Positions 7,510 to 16,233 of a stretch of 64,000 nucleotides of DNA are shown here, piece by piece (position 1 is the stretch's first letter; each line of letters begins with the position of its first letter). The notes under the pieces are model-generated. The model saw only the letters and a program-made list of their open reading frames with translations. It ran no database searches and was not told the DNA's origin. The position numbers were made by a program, and so were the translations under genes. Origin of the DNA: Cyanobacteria bacterium FACHB-471 (GTDB lineage: Bacteria; Cyanobacteriota; Cyanobacteriia; Elainellales; Elainellaceae). The stretch is taken from assembly GCA_014695345.1 (NCBI GenBank), contig JACJOC010000049.1:124001-188000 (forward strand), written 5' to 3'.

Positions 7510-8349
7510 ATGAAACAAACATCAGATGTAATAGACCTTAATGCTTATTTTCAACGCATTGGATATAGTGGCGATCGCTCTCCTACCCTGACAACGCTCC
7601 AGGCAATTCACCTCTGTCATGCAAAGGCGATCGCGTTTGAAAACCTCAATCCACTGCTCAAACAACCTGTTCTTCTAGACTTAGAATCTTTGCAGCGCAA
7701 GCTAGTTTATGAAAGACGGGGAGGCTACTGTTTTGAGCAAAACCTGTTGCTGCGGTCAGTGTTGCTCACCCTTGACTTTCAAGTGACAAACTTGGCAGCT
7801 CGGGTGATTTGGGGTCTTCCAAAAGGAAGCATTATGCCTCGTACCCATATGTTGCTACGAATTGATCTGGATGGAGAACCCTATGTTGCAGATGTTGGAT
7901 TTGGTGGCTTAACCCTCACAACGCCCCTGTCTCTGAAGCCAGATTTTCAACAGAGTACCCCCCATGAGCTATTTCGCTTGATTGGAGAGGACAGTACCTA
8001 CATCATGCAGGTATTTACCGGGCAGGAGTGGAAATCTCTCTATCGTTTTGATCTGCACGAACAACAGCTACCCGATTATGAGGTGAGCAATTGGTATATT
8101 TCCACTCACCCTAATTCACCCTTTGTGAATTCACTCATTGCTGCCAGACCCGATTCAGATCGGCGTTATGCTTTACGCAATAACCAGCTTGCAATCCATC
8201 ATTTGGACAATCCTACCGAGCGAAAGACGTTGAGTACCGCAACCGAGCTGCGTTCTGCACTGGAGGATTTATTTCAATTAGAGTTGGGGGCGATCGCCAA
8301 CCTAGACACGGTCTTGCAACGGCTAATTGATAATCCCCTGAATGCCTGA
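7510..8349 (+). CDS. arylamine N-acetyltransferase
   Basis: 279 residues, full length for the NAT family (usually 270-290). The catalytic triad is visible: Cys74 in RRGGYCFEQN, His113 in PRTHMLL and Asp128 in YVADVGFGG. The family transfers acetyl from acetyl-CoA to arylamines and hydrazines by way of the cysteine; in bacteria some members act in amide-forming steps of secondary metabolism. No such cluster is visible here, so a detoxifying or unassigned role is most likely. The preceding 267 bases hold no other gene. The upstream sequence contains AGGAG about 20 bases before the ATG, within a small dyad. Confidence 0.93.
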   Translation: MKQTSDVIDLNAYFQRIGYSGDRSPTLTTLQAIHLCHAKAIAFENLNPLLKQPVLLDLESLQRKLVYERRGGYCFEQNLLLRSVLLTLDFQVTNLAARVIWGLPKGSIMPRTHMLLRIDLDGEPYVADVGFGGLTLTTPLSLKPDFQQSTPHELFRLIGEDSTYIMQVFTGQEWKSLYRFDLHEQQLPDYEVSNWYISTHPNSPFVNSLIAARPDSDRRYALRNNQLAIHHLDNPTERKTLSTATELRSALEDLFQLELGAIANLDTVLQRLIDNPLNA

Positions 8350-8373
8350 TGTGATCTCACATTTAAGATAAGA

Positions 8374-8526
8374 ATGATGAGTCGAATCCTTTACATGCTG
8401 ATTGGTCTAAAAGGAGCAGGCAAGACATACATTCGAACTCTCATCAGTCAACATGCAGAAATTTGCTTCAACAATAATCTGGCAACTGATGCCGAAATCT
8501 CAATGGCAATTCAAGCACTTCTGTAG
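8374..8526 (+). pseudogene. truncated P-loop protein remnant
   Basis: An ATG frame of 50 codons follows the NAT gene by 24 bases. It contains a Walker A motif (IGLKGAGKTYIRTLI) directly at the N-terminus, as in small P-loop kinases and AAA-type ATPases, then stops at TAG 8524-8526 with no Walker B or further domain. It is therefore most likely the 5' end of a deleted gene. The sequence straight after the stop resembles the end of a DUF3611 gene, which places a deletion junction close to 8526. Confidence 0.5.
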
Positions 8527-8570
8527 CCGCTAATTTCGCCTTGCTTTATTTGCTAGAGCGAGTCAACGCT
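8527..8570 (+). pseudogene. decayed 3' fragment of a second DUF3611 gene
   Basis: Frame translation gives AANFALLYLLERVN, which matches the C-terminus of the DUF3611 protein at 6369-6932 (AHFAGAIASLWLLERVK) after a 12-base gap. The nucleotides GCTAGAGCG-GTCAA and ATTTCGC are shared between the two. There is no stop at the expected place and no upstream DUF3611 coding sequence, so this is a relic. It overlaps the 3' end of the PAP2 gene on the other strand. Confidence 0.4.
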
Positions 8571-9281
8571 TGCTCTTCGCAGGTGAGGTCTAACAATTAG
8601 GCTGACTCCAACCGCCCAGCCGATTGAAACTAGCCAACCAGCCAAAATATCGCTGGGGTAGTGAACTCCTAAATAGATTCTTGTCCAACCGATCGCCACA
8701 ACAAATAGTCCGCCAACCGTTAGCACCCACCCCTGCCAGCGACTTCCCCAGGTCAAGACAACCAGCGCCGCAACGAGTGACATGCTTGACATGGCATGTC
8801 CACTAGGAAAGGCAAACCCTGATGCTGCTGGGTAAAGTGATTCCCATAGATGAGGACGAATCCGTTGCATCATGCCTTTTGCGGCAAGATTGATGGCAGA
8901 ACTACCTAAAAGCGTAGTGAGCAGATAAGCAAGCGATCGCCACTGTCTTTGCCTCAGCAAAATCACGCCAAGCACAACGGCAAACGGAAATACACCCCAA
9001 TACACCCCAAGCTTGGTGAACGTTGACGCAAATAGATCGAGATGGGGGTTTGCTGTCTTGTGAAGGTACAAGAGGATGGCAACATCCCAGGGAAAGCCAC
9101 TTTCATAGTTTCCAATCTTCAGCGCTAAGGTCTCGAATCCTAACAGTGGCAGGTAAACACCTAGCAGCAACATCAGTAGAGAAGGCCAACGAGAACCTAA
9201 TAGCCCTTTAAAGAACCCCAGAAAAGCCTGGGCAGGCTTCCGAAAGCCAAATCTAAAAGAATCAGGTTCAAGCATAGACAA
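8553..9281 (-). CDS. PAP2-family membrane phosphatase
   Basis: 242 residues with about six membrane segments and the full three-part phosphatase signature: KGMMQRIRP at 135-143, FPSGHAMSS around 158-166 and TRIYLGVHYPSD at 200-211. It resembles bacterial undecaprenyl-diphosphate or phosphatidylglycerophosphate phosphatases, but the substrate cannot be set from sequence. It differs in layout from the PAP2 gene at 1867-2613. It stands alone, divergent from the CysA-like gene. Confidence 0.9.
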   Translation of the reverse strand: MSMLEPDSFRFGFRKPAQAFLGFFKGLLGSRWPSLLMLLLGVYLPLLGFETLALKIGNYESGFPWDVAILLYLHKTANPHLDLFASTFTKLGVYWGVFPFAVVLGVILLRQRQWRSLAYLLTTLLGSSAINLAAKGMMQRIRPHLWESLYPAASGFAFPSGHAMSSMSLVAALVVLTWGSRWQGWVLTVGGLFVVAIGWTRIYLGVHYPSDILAGWLVSIGWAVGVSLIVRPHLRRASVDSL

Positions 9282-9563
9282 AAATCCTTAATAGTAATCT
9301 TCGCTTCCAAGAGTATTTACTTGAGTCTTGCACCATTCTCAATCACATTCCCTCCTACCAAGAAGGGAATTAGCCTGACTTTTTTTCTCCATAGGAAAAT
9401 TTGGAAGAATAAGCCGAAATACTGCCAAAATGCTAAAGAAATTACGGTAAGTCACAGAAGATACTGTACTTTTGGTACACGAAGCTCCATAATAACAAAC
9501 ATAAAATACGGCATTCCGACCGAATAACTGTATTTATCTCGATTACCGTTTGGAGGCTTCCGC
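9282..9563. promoter_or_regulatory. divergent spacer between PAP2 and CysA-like genes
   Basis: This A/T-rich spacer contains the dyad TGTACTTTTGGTACA around 9466-9480, about 85 bases before the CysA-like start. It could be an operator. Its spacing (GTA, 7 bases, TAC) is one base short of the NtcA consensus. No gene is seen. Confidence 0.3.
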
Positions 9564-10574
9564 GTGGGCATTACGGTTGAAAACGTATCTAAGCAGTTTG
9601 GCAATTTTTTTGCTTTAGACCAAGTAAGCGTTGAGATTAAGACGGGTGGACTCGTTGCGTTATTAGGTCCATCGGGTTCTGGAAAGTCTACCTTGCTGCG
9701 AGTGATTGCTGGGCTAGAAGAACCAGACAGTGGCAGAGTCTATCTGACAGGCAAGGATGCTACACATCAGAGCGTGCAAGACCGAAATATTGGGTTTGTG
9801 TTTCAGCACTATGCGCTGTTTAAGCATCTCACCGTTCGCAAAAACATTGCCTTTGGGCTAGAAATCGCTAAGTGGCCAAAGCCGCGCATCCAAAACCGTG
9901 TAGAAGAACTGTTGGATTTGATTCAGCTCCAGAGTTTGGGCGATCGCTATCCCTCCCAACTCTCTGGCGGACAACGCCAACGAGTTGCACTGGCGCGATC
10001 GCTTGCCGTAGAACCTAAGGTGTTGCTATTAGACGAGCCCTTTGGCGCACTTGATGCCAGGGTGCGTAAAGATCTGCGAACCTGGCTTCGCAACCTGCAC
10101 GACAAAGTTCATGTCACGACCGTATTCGTCACCCACGACCAGGAAGAAGCGATGGAAGTGTCTGACGAAATTGTCGTGATGAATCAGGGAAGAATCGAGC
10201 AAATTGGTAGCCCAGCCGAAATTTATGACAATCCTGCTAGTCCGTTTGTCATGAGTTTCATCGGCCCAGTGAATGTCCTTCCTGGGGATGCCCGGATTTT
10301 TCAGCAAAGCGGCATTTCGACCAGTCAGCCCCAGCTTTTCTTGCGTCCCCATGATGTCGTAGTGCAGCTTTCACCCGATGGCTCTACTGCACCCGCCAGA
10401 GTGCAGCGCGTGGTTCACTTGGGTTGGGAGATTCAAAGTGAGTTGGCGCTTGAGGATGGTCAAGCGGTTACGGTTTATCTGACCCGCGAAAAGTTTGATC
10501 AGCTTAATCTGAAGCCCAAACAGCAAGTTTTTGTGAAGCCCAAAGATACAAAATCTTTTGCATTACAGCGCTAG
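9564..10574 (+). CDS. cysA: sulfate/thiosulfate-type ABC transporter ATPase, CysA-like
   Basis: 336 residues from a GTG start preceded by TTGGAGG. Walker [10 protein letters not shown] is at 35-43, the Q-loop at Gln81, signature LSGGQ at 133-137 and Walker B LLLDEP around 154-159. A C-terminal regulatory domain (about 240-336, with FLRPHDVVV) is typical of CysA and related importers (MalK/PotA group). CysA energises periplasmic sulfate uptake together with CysT, CysW and a binding protein. None of these is adjacent, so this is an orphan ATPase that must work with permeases encoded elsewhere. Molybdate or another oxyanion is an alternative. Confidence 0.85.
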   Translation: MGITVENVSKQFGNFFALDQVSVEIKTGGLVALLGPSGSGKSTLLRVIAGLEEPDSGRVYLTGKDATHQSVQDRNIGFVFQHYALFKHLTVRKNIAFGLEIAKWPKPRIQNRVEELLDLIQLQSLGDRYPSQLSGGQRQRVALARSLAVEPKVLLLDEPFGALDARVRKDLRTWLRNLHDKVHVTTVFVTHDQEEAMEVSDEIVVMNQGRIEQIGSPAEIYDNPASPFVMSFIGPVNVLPGDARIFQQSGISTSQPQLFLRPHDVVVQLSPDGSTAPARVQRVVHLGWEIQSELALEDGQAVTVYLTREKFDQLNLKPKQQVFVKPKDTKSFALQR

Positions 10575-10605
10575 AAAGGATGCTTCGTAAAAACGCAAGA
10601 ATTGT

Positions 10606-10635
10606 GAAAGGGAATTCTTTAGGGGATTCCCTTTC
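10606..10635 (+). terminator. terminator hairpin after CysA-like gene
   Basis: A 10-bp stem (GAAAGGGAAT / ATTCCCTTTC) with a 10-nt loop, 32 bases after the stop, followed by TTAAT. Confidence 0.6.
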
Positions 10636-11371
10636 TTAATGCTACGTATTTGTGACAAACCGTCAGTGATAAATCGTCCAGTTTTCGGACGAAATCGGAC
10701 TTGTGTCCTTTGAAATAGTTCACGCTATTTTACTTTTGTTAGTTACAACTCTTGTATAAGTCATTACTTTTTGTTAAAGCTGATACTGAAATATGGAGCT
10801 CAAAATGCTGAAACTCCTCATTTCAGGAGACTCTACAAAATGTTCTAAATGTCAACCCTATTTCGAGATAATCTGTTAGATGGATGTAGTGGAAGAAGGT
10901 TAAGGATGAGGATGAAAAATAGAGAGTTAAATCGAACATAAATCTGCAATTTTTTGTTTCGTTTTCTTCAGGAGATGGGTTTGTTTGCCCGCACTTTAAT
11001 CAGGTAAATTAGTTTGACTTAGCTAGCCGTTGCAATAACTTTAATCAGGCAAATCATGCTGGTGCAGGTGTCTCACCTGTTGCACAAAACGATTTATTAC
11101 CTGTTTTAGTTTGCTATTGTTAAAACAATGTCAGAAGCATTATTGCTACCGCATCTTTTGACTAGGCAAGGCTAAAAGAGTTGATAAAAATTTACCTCAA
11201 GTGAGACAGCAAATATTTCTGAAAGTTGAGAAGTTAGATATCTTTACTTTGGTTCAAACAAATTTCTGATATCAAGATTTGCCTCACTTTCTAACTTTGA
11301 TTTAGGGACAAATGCGTTAGCAGATTTAGTTTTTCATCTAGCTCTCTTCTGGCGATTTCTGGGTGACGAAT
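10636..11371 (+). promoter_or_regulatory. long leader upstream of the sugar-uptake operon
   Basis: About 735 bases without a gene. Visible structure includes a 17-base near-repeat ACTTTAATCAGGYAAAT at 10993-11009 and 11038-11054, and a hairpin around the dyad CAGGTG-TCT-CACCTG near 11071. There is also a long-range pairing between AAGTGAGACAGCAAAT (about 11200) and GATTTGCCTCACTTT (about 11276). The repeats could be operator sites and the pairing a structured 5' leader; both are inference. Confidence 0.35.
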
Positions 11372-12367
11372 GTGAAGAGAGTAGCGATCGCAATCAGTTT
11401 AGCGGGATTAGTTGGCAGCGCTTTAGTTGCCTGCACCGACCAGCCTCCTGGTAGTCAAAGCAATCAAAGCAATGGCGCTCAAGACGGGGAAAGTGCAGAA
11501 CTCAGGTCAGTTGGTGTTACGGTGGGTGACCTAGGCAATCCCTTCTTTGTCCAGGTTGGGGAAGGGGCAGAAGCTGGAGCCAAGCAGTTTGGCGGTGAGA
11601 ACGTAGAGACAACGGTTGTTTCAAGCGGCTATGACTTAAATCAACAACTCAACCAAATCGAAAACTTTGTTTCTTCTGGAGTTGATTTGATCCTGCTGAA
11701 CGCAGCAGACAGTGAGGGAATTGCTCCCGCAGTAATTCAGGCAAAGCAGGCAGGTGCAACAGTAATAGCCGTTGACGTGGCGGCTGAAGGAGGCGTAGAC
11801 GCAACCGTCACGTCTAACAACGTCCAGGCAGGCGAATTAGCTTGTCAGTACATTGCCGATCGCATTGAAGGTCAAGGCAATATCGTCATTATTAATGGTC
11901 CGCCTGTGTCTGCGGTAATCGACCGGGTAAATGGCTGCACCGATGTTCTGGCAAAATATCCTGACATTAACATCCTTTCCCAAGATCAGAACGCTGAGGG
12001 CAGTCGTGAAGGTGGCTTGAGGGTGATGAGTGATTTGCTCACCTCCTTCTCTGATATTGATGCTGTATTTGCGATCAATGACCCCACCGGAATTGGGGCA
12101 GAGCTAGCCGCAAAACAAGCCCAGCGAGATGAGTTTTTCATCGTGGGGGTAGATGGTGCGCCCGAAGCCGTTGATGCTCTCAAGAATGAGGATAGTTTAT
12201 TCGTGGCAACGGCAGCTCAAGATCCTTTCCAAATGGCAGTTACAGCCGTTGAGGTAGGCAATGACATTGTGCAGGGCAACCCACCTCCAGAATCAACAGT
12301 TCTCGTTCCGGTAGAACTGATTACCAGAGACAACATAGACCAGTACAAAGGCTGGACAAGCGAATAG
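11372..12367 (+). CDS. sugar ABC transporter substrate-binding lipoprotein, RbsB-like
   Basis: About 331 residues from the GTG at 11372 (MKRVAIAISLAGLVGSALVAC); a GTG at 11363 would add three residues. The lipobox LVAC places the lipid-modified Cys near residue 21, so the mature protein is a lipoprotein outside the plasma membrane. The rest matches the periplasmic-binding-protein type I sugar family: VTVGDLGNPFFVQVGEGAE, the central IDLILLNAAD-like segment, and AVFAINDPTGIGAELAAKQA. The ligand is a pentose, hexose or sugar alcohol that cannot be named from sequence. It heads an operon with the ATPase at 12491 and the permease at 14092. Confidence 0.9.
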   Translation: MKRVAIAISLAGLVGSALVACTDQPPGSQSNQSNGAQDGESAELRSVGVTVGDLGNPFFVQVGEGAEAGAKQFGGENVETTVVSSGYDLNQQLNQIENFVSSGVDLILLNAADSEGIAPAVIQAKQAGATVIAVDVAAEGGVDATVTSNNVQAGELACQYIADRIEGQGNIVIINGPPVSAVIDRVNGCTDVLAKYPDINILSQDQNAEGSREGGLRVMSDLLTSFSDIDAVFAINDPTGIGAELAAKQAQRDEFFIVGVDGAPEAVDALKNEDSLFVATAAQDPFQMAVTAVEVGNDIVQGNPPPESTVLVPVELITRDNIDQYKGWTSE

Positions 12368-12415
12368 TTTCGCCATTTGTCCTAGCAACCGATGACCTTT
12401 AACCAAGAGTGCTTG

Positions 12416-12446
12416 GATCTCCGACTTCTTCAAGAAGTTGGAGATC
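12416..12446 (+). promoter_or_regulatory. intercistronic hairpin between binding protein and ATPase genes
   Basis: A 15-bp stem with one G-T pair runs from GATCTCCGACTTCTT to AAGAAGTTGGAGATC with almost no loop. It has no T run. Such hairpins behind binding-protein genes often stabilise the upstream message so that more binding protein than ATPase is made; that role is inferred here. Confidence 0.55.
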
Positions 12447-12490
12447 TCAACCTCTACATCAGTGCCAATGACCAATGACCCAGAACACTT

Positions 12491-14095
12491 ATGACTACTA
12501 GTAATGTCGTTTCTGCCCCCACTCAGCCTGTACTGCAAATGCGGGGCATTAGTAAAAGTTTTCATGGTGTGTATGCGTTGCGGGACGTAAGCCTAACCGT
12601 TTTCCCTGGAGAAATTCATGCACTCATGGGTGAAAACGGAGCAGGCAAAAGCACACTAATGAAAATATTGGCAGGGGCTTACACTGCCGATACGGGTGAG
12701 GTTCAAATTAACGGTGAGATGGTTCGTATTGCCGACCCCAATGATGCCCGAAAGGCAGGCATTACGCTGATTTATCAGGAGTTGAACGTTGCGCCAAATC
12801 TCACCGTTACGGAAAACATTTTCATGGGGCACGAGCGCACTAAGGCAGCAACGTTTTTGCAGCGTGATCAGATGCGGCAAGAGGCAGCAGCCCTGTTGAA
12901 AAGCTTGGGTGCCGGTTTTGGTGAAGATGCGCTGGTGTCTACACTATCCATTGCTGAACAGCAGCAGATAGAAATTGCCAGAGCGCTGAAGGACAAAAGC
13001 CGAATTTTGGTGATGGACGAGCCAACTGCCGCCCTGTCTGATCGGGAAACGGAACAGCTCTTTCGGCTAATTGGTCAGTTGCGAGATGACGGAATTGCAA
13101 TCATCTACATCAGCCACCGGATGGCGGAGGTGTATCGGCTCGCCGATCGCGTTAGCGTTTTGCGGGATGGTGAGTACGTTGGCACGTTAGAAAAGTCTGA
13201 AATTTCTTCAGAGCGTTTGGTGCAAATGATGGTGGGTCGTGCTTTGGGTGATTTCTATGAACACAAGTCGCACTCATCATCCCGCACATCAGCAGATTCA
13301 TTAGTGGATTCATCCGGAGAGGCGATCGCCCCTTCTTCTCCTTCTGCACCCGTTTTGGAAGTTAAAGGACTAGCCGATGGACGCAAGGTGCAACCCGCCA
13401 GTTTTGAACTTTACGCGGGAGAAATTGTTGGGCTGGCAGGATTGGTCGGAGCCGGACGAACAGAACTGGCTCGGCTGATTTTTGGGGCTGATCCGGCAAC
13501 AGCAGGGGAGGTTTTCCTGAATGGGAAGAAGCTACACATTTCTAGCCCAAAAGATGCGATCGCCAATGGCATCGCCTACGTACCCGAAGACCGCAAAGAT
13601 CAGGGACTCTTCCTGGAAATGACTTCTCGCCAAAACATCACCATGAATGTTTTAGGCAAACGATCCACGGCAGGGGTGATGAACTTTGGTGTCCTCAAGC
13701 AGATTGCCGCTGATGCAATCAATAACTTGGGAATTCGGGTTGCCAGTCCTGCGACCAGAGCGATAGACCTGTCAGGCGGCAACCAGCAAAAGCTGTTAGT
13801 GGCTCGCTGGCTAGCCATCAATCCCAAAGTGCTGCTGTTAGATGAGCCGACTCGGGGGGTGGATATCGGTGCCAAAAGTGAGATCTATCGCATCATCAGT
13901 GACCTAGCAGCGCAAGGGGTAGCGATTCTGATGATCTCCAGTGAGTTACCGGAAATTGTTGGAATGAGCGATCGCGTCTTAGTCATGCGCGAAGGGCACT
14001 TGGTCGGCGAAGTCGGCGGCACCACCGGAACCAAAATCACCCAGGAAAACATTATGGCCTACGCTACGGGAGCTAAGGAGGTTAGCCAGTCATGA
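12491..14095 (+). CDS. sugar ABC transporter double ATPase, RbsA-like
   Basis: 534 residues with two fused ABC domains, as in RbsA, XylG and AraG. Domain 1 has Walker [10 protein letters not shown] at 47-55 and Walker [12 protein letters not shown]. Domain 2 has the degenerate P-loop GLVGAGRTE typical of this family and the signature [14 protein letters not shown], followed by [20 protein letters not shown] Ser/Pro-rich linker of about 40 residues, longer than in E. coli RbsA, separates the domains around 257-290. The stop overlaps the permease start (ATGA), showing translational coupling. Confidence 0.93.
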   Translation: MTTSNVVSAPTQPVLQMRGISKSFHGVYALRDVSLTVFPGEIHALMGENGAGKSTLMKILAGAYTADTGEVQINGEMVRIADPNDARKAGITLIYQELNVAPNLTVTENIFMGHERTKAATFLQRDQMRQEAAALLKSLGAGFGEDALVSTLSIAEQQQIEIARALKDKSRILVMDEPTAALSDRETEQLFRLIGQLRDDGIAIIYISHRMAEVYRLADRVSVLRDGEYVGTLEKSEISSERLVQMMVGRALGDFYEHKSHSSSRTSADSLVDSSGEAIAPSSPSAPVLEVKGLADGRKVQPASFELYAGEIVGLAGLVGAGRTELARLIFGADPATAGEVFLNGKKLHISSPKDAIANGIAYVPEDRKDQGLFLEMTSRQNITMNVLGKRSTAGVMNFGVLKQIAADAINNLGIRVASPATRAIDLSGGNQQKLLVARWLAINPKVLLLDEPTRGVDIGAKSEIYRIISDLAAQGVAILMISSELPEIVGMSDRVLVMREGHLVGEVGGTTGTKITQENIMAYATGAKEVSQS

Positions 14096-15093
14096 GTCAA
14101 ACCCAGCTAAGAGGTAGTGAAGAAGCAAGAAGGAGCGATCGCCGCACCCGCAAGCGTCAGTCCCTTCGCACCCTATTTCAGCTTGCAGGTATCTTGCCGA
14201 TTTTGCTGATTATCTGCATCTTGTTCTCCGTCCTCACGCCCAACTTTCTCTCGACAGGCAACTTAATCAACGTGGTGCGTCAGGCTTCGATTAACATCGT
14301 CCTGGCGGCTGGGATGACGTTTGTAATTCTGACAGGGGGAATTGACCTCTCCGTTGGCTCAATTTTGGGCGTCACGGCGGTCGTCTCTGTACTGGTTTCC
14401 CTCATCCCAGGACTGGGCGCGCTGGCTGTTCCGGCAGCTCTGCTGGCAGGCTTGGGGCTGGGGTTAGTCAACGGGGCGCTGATAGCCTACCTAGATTTGC
14501 CGCCTTTTATCGTCACGTTAGGTTCCTACACGGGCTTACGCGGACTTGCCTACCTGATCGCCAACGGTACAACGGTAATCAACCGGGAGATAAATTTCGC
14601 CTGGATTGGTAACTACTATTTAGGTCCAATTCCCTGGCTGGTAATTATTGCTCTAGCAACGATAATCGCAAGCTGGTTTATCCTGCGGCGTACTGTGTTA
14701 GGCACTCACATTTATGCCGTGGGTGGCAACTCACGAGCAGCACGCCTGACCGGAATTAAAGTGAGTTGGGTCCTGCTATTTGTTTATGGCGTAAGTGGCT
14801 TGCTTTCTGGTTTAGGTGGCGTGATGAGTGCTAGCCGCCTCTACAGCGCTACTGGAATGCTCGGTCAGGGCTATGAGTTAGATGCGATCGCTGCTGTCAT
14901 CTTGGGTGGCACCAGCTTCACAGGTGGCATAGGCACTATCTGGGGGACCCTCCTCGGCGCTCTAATCATTGCTCTGCTCAACAACGGTTTAACTTTGCTT
15001 AACGTCTCCTTCTTCTGGCAGTTAGTTGTCAAAGGATTAGTGATTATCATTGCGGTGACAATTGATCGACTCAGGACACGGTATCAGACCTGA
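14092..15093 (+). CDS. sugar ABC transporter permease, RbsC-like
   Basis: 333 residues. After a basic N-terminal tail of about 30 residues it has about ten hydrophobic segments and the BPD_transp_2 motifs: [33 protein letters not shown] and [19 protein letters not shown]. It forms the membrane channel for the RbsA-like ATPase and RbsB-like lipoprotein. Its start overlaps the ATPase stop by four bases. The stop codon TGA lies at the outer edge of the inverted-repeat element that fills the spacer to the next gene. Confidence 0.93.
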   Translation: MSQTQLRGSEEARRSDRRTRKRQSLRTLFQLAGILPILLIICILFSVLTPNFLSTGNLINVVRQASINIVLAAGMTFVILTGGIDLSVGSILGVTAVVSVLVSLIPGLGALAVPAALLAGLGLGLVNGALIAYLDLPPFIVTLGSYTGLRGLAYLIANGTTVINREINFAWIGNYYLGPIPWLVIIALATIIASWFILRRTVLGTHIYAVGGNSRAARLTGIKVSWVLLFVYGVSGLLSGLGGVMSASRLYSATGMLGQGYELDAIAAVILGGTSFTGGIGTIWGTLLGALIIALLNNGLTLLNVSFFWQLVVKGLVIIIAVTIDRLRTRYQT

Positions 15094-15274
15094 GGTGAAG
15101 GGGTTGGGGCTAGGGGCTAGGGTGTACTTTGATTCTCCTTAGCCCGCCTAAAAAAGGAAAAAACCAAACTGCTCAAAGTTCCCTTTTTAAGGGAATCTAA
15201 GGGGGCTCTCCGAAGACACTAAACTCCCCTAACCCCCACAAAACACTCCCTAGCCTCTAACCCCCATCCCTCAA
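15092..15274. repeat. nested inverted-repeat element filling the spacer
   Basis: Outer arms (GAAGGGGTTGGGGCTAGG on the left; the complement of CCTAGCCTCTAACCCCCATC on the right) are imperfect inverted copies. An inner pair (CCTTAGCCCGCCTAAAAAAG and CCTTTTTAAGGGAATCTAAG) forms a second stem. The element starts at the permease stop codon and ends three bases before the next ATG. It looks like a non-coding, possibly miniature mobile repeat. Confidence 0.5.
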
Positions 15275-16165
15275 ATGCAACACATTGCTTATCTCGGTCT
15301 AGGAATTATGGGCAGCGGCATGGCCCAAAACTTGCTGAAGTCAGGCTATAAACTGACGGTTTGGAATCGTCATGGCGATCGCTGTAAACCACTGGTTGAG
15401 CAAGGTGCAACTCAAGCAGAAACCCCAGCCCAGGCTGTTGCAGAAGCAGATGTGGTGATGTACTGTTTGGGTGACGATGCAGCCGTTGAAAGTTTGGTGT
15501 TTGGGCAAGATGGCGTATTGTTAGGTGTTCGTGCAGGTCAAGTTGCGATCGACCTGAGTACCGTTCACCCCAAAACCAGTCACCGCGAAGCGGCCGCTTA
15601 TGCAGAAAAGCAGGTTGAATTCCTGGATGCGCCTGTATTTGGCAGCAAAAATGAGTCCGCAGCAGGTGGACTTTGGATCGTAGTTGGCGGCAAACGTAAA
15701 GTTTTCAAGCAAGTTAAACCTATCCTGGAGCCACTGAGCGAATCCCTTCATTACATGGGTGAAACGGGCAAAGGCGCAGCAATGAAGCTGACGGGCAACT
15801 TGATTGTGGCAGCTCAAATTGAAGCATTAGCAGAATCTCTCATTTTGGCGACGAAGGCAGGTCTTGATCCACGAGATGTGCTGGACGTGTTGCGAGTGGT
15901 AGACTTCCGATCGCCCCTATTCAACGGCGTTGGAGCGGCACTGATGAAGCGCGACTTTAGCACCAGTTTCGCGCTCAAATGGATGCTCAAAGATGCCAAT
16001 CTAATCGCCCAATTTGCTCAAGACTTGAATTCACCGATTCCGGCAGCAGCAGCCGTTCGAGAAAACTTAAAAGCGGCAGTTAATCAAGGCTGGGGCGAAG
16101 AAAATGCGTCTGCCTTGGTCAAAGCACTAGAAGCTCAAGCAGGCGTAACAGTTGGCAAGACTTAA
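15275..16165 (+). CDS. NAD(P)-dependent beta-hydroxyacid dehydrogenase
   Basis: 296 residues of the 6-phosphogluconate/3-hydroxyisobutyrate dehydrogenase superfamily. The dinucleotide-binding loop [10 protein letters not shown] is at 8-17, the substrate-binding motif [15 protein letters not shown] around 118-132, and the catalytic lysine Lys171 in [10 protein letters not shown]. Members oxidise hydroxy acids (3-hydroxyisobutyrate, tartronate semialdehyde, glyoxylate in reverse); the exact substrate is open. In this place it may process a sugar acid delivered by the transporter upstream. There is no Shine-Dalgarno sequence: the bases before ATG belong to the repeat element. Its stop codon TAA is the first triplet of another repeat. 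Confidence 0.9.
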   Translation: MQHIAYLGLGIMGSGMAQNLLKSGYKLTVWNRHGDRCKPLVEQGATQAETPAQAVAEADVVMYCLGDDAAVESLVFGQDGVLLGVRAGQVAIDLSTVHPKTSHREAAAYAEKQVEFLDAPVFGSKNESAAGGLWIVVGGKRKVFKQVKPILEPLSESLHYMGETGKGAAMKLTGNLIVAAQIEALAESLILATKAGLDPRDVLDVLRVVDFRSPLFNGVGAALMKRDFSTSFALKWMLKDANLIAQFAQDLNSPIPAAAAVRENLKAAVNQGWGEENASALVKALEAQAGVTVGKT

Positions 16166-16204
16166 GCCATAGCGTAGGGGCAGTTCGCGAACCGCCCCAC
16201 AAGG
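16163..16204 (+). repeat. dispersed palindromic repeat, copy 1
   Basis: Begins TAAGCCATAGCGTAGGGG, has the central palindrome GTTCGCGAAC, and ends CCCCACAAGG. An inverted copy with the same flanks lies at 21140-21185. This copy supplies the stop codon of the preceding dehydrogenase gene. Confidence 0.75.
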
Positions 16205-16233
16205 ATTTTTGGTTTATAGAGGCATTGCTCACC

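Noticed and set aside
9466-9480. NtcA site (GTA-N8-TAC) upstream of the CysA-like gene
   Set aside because: The dyad TGTACTTTTGGTACA has only seven bases between GTA and TAC, so it does not fit the NtcA consensus.
10794-10880. 28-codon frame with CSKC and C-terminal Cys before the sugar operon
   Set aside because: No ribosome-binding site is visible, and the frame is short and lies in an A/T-rich leader.
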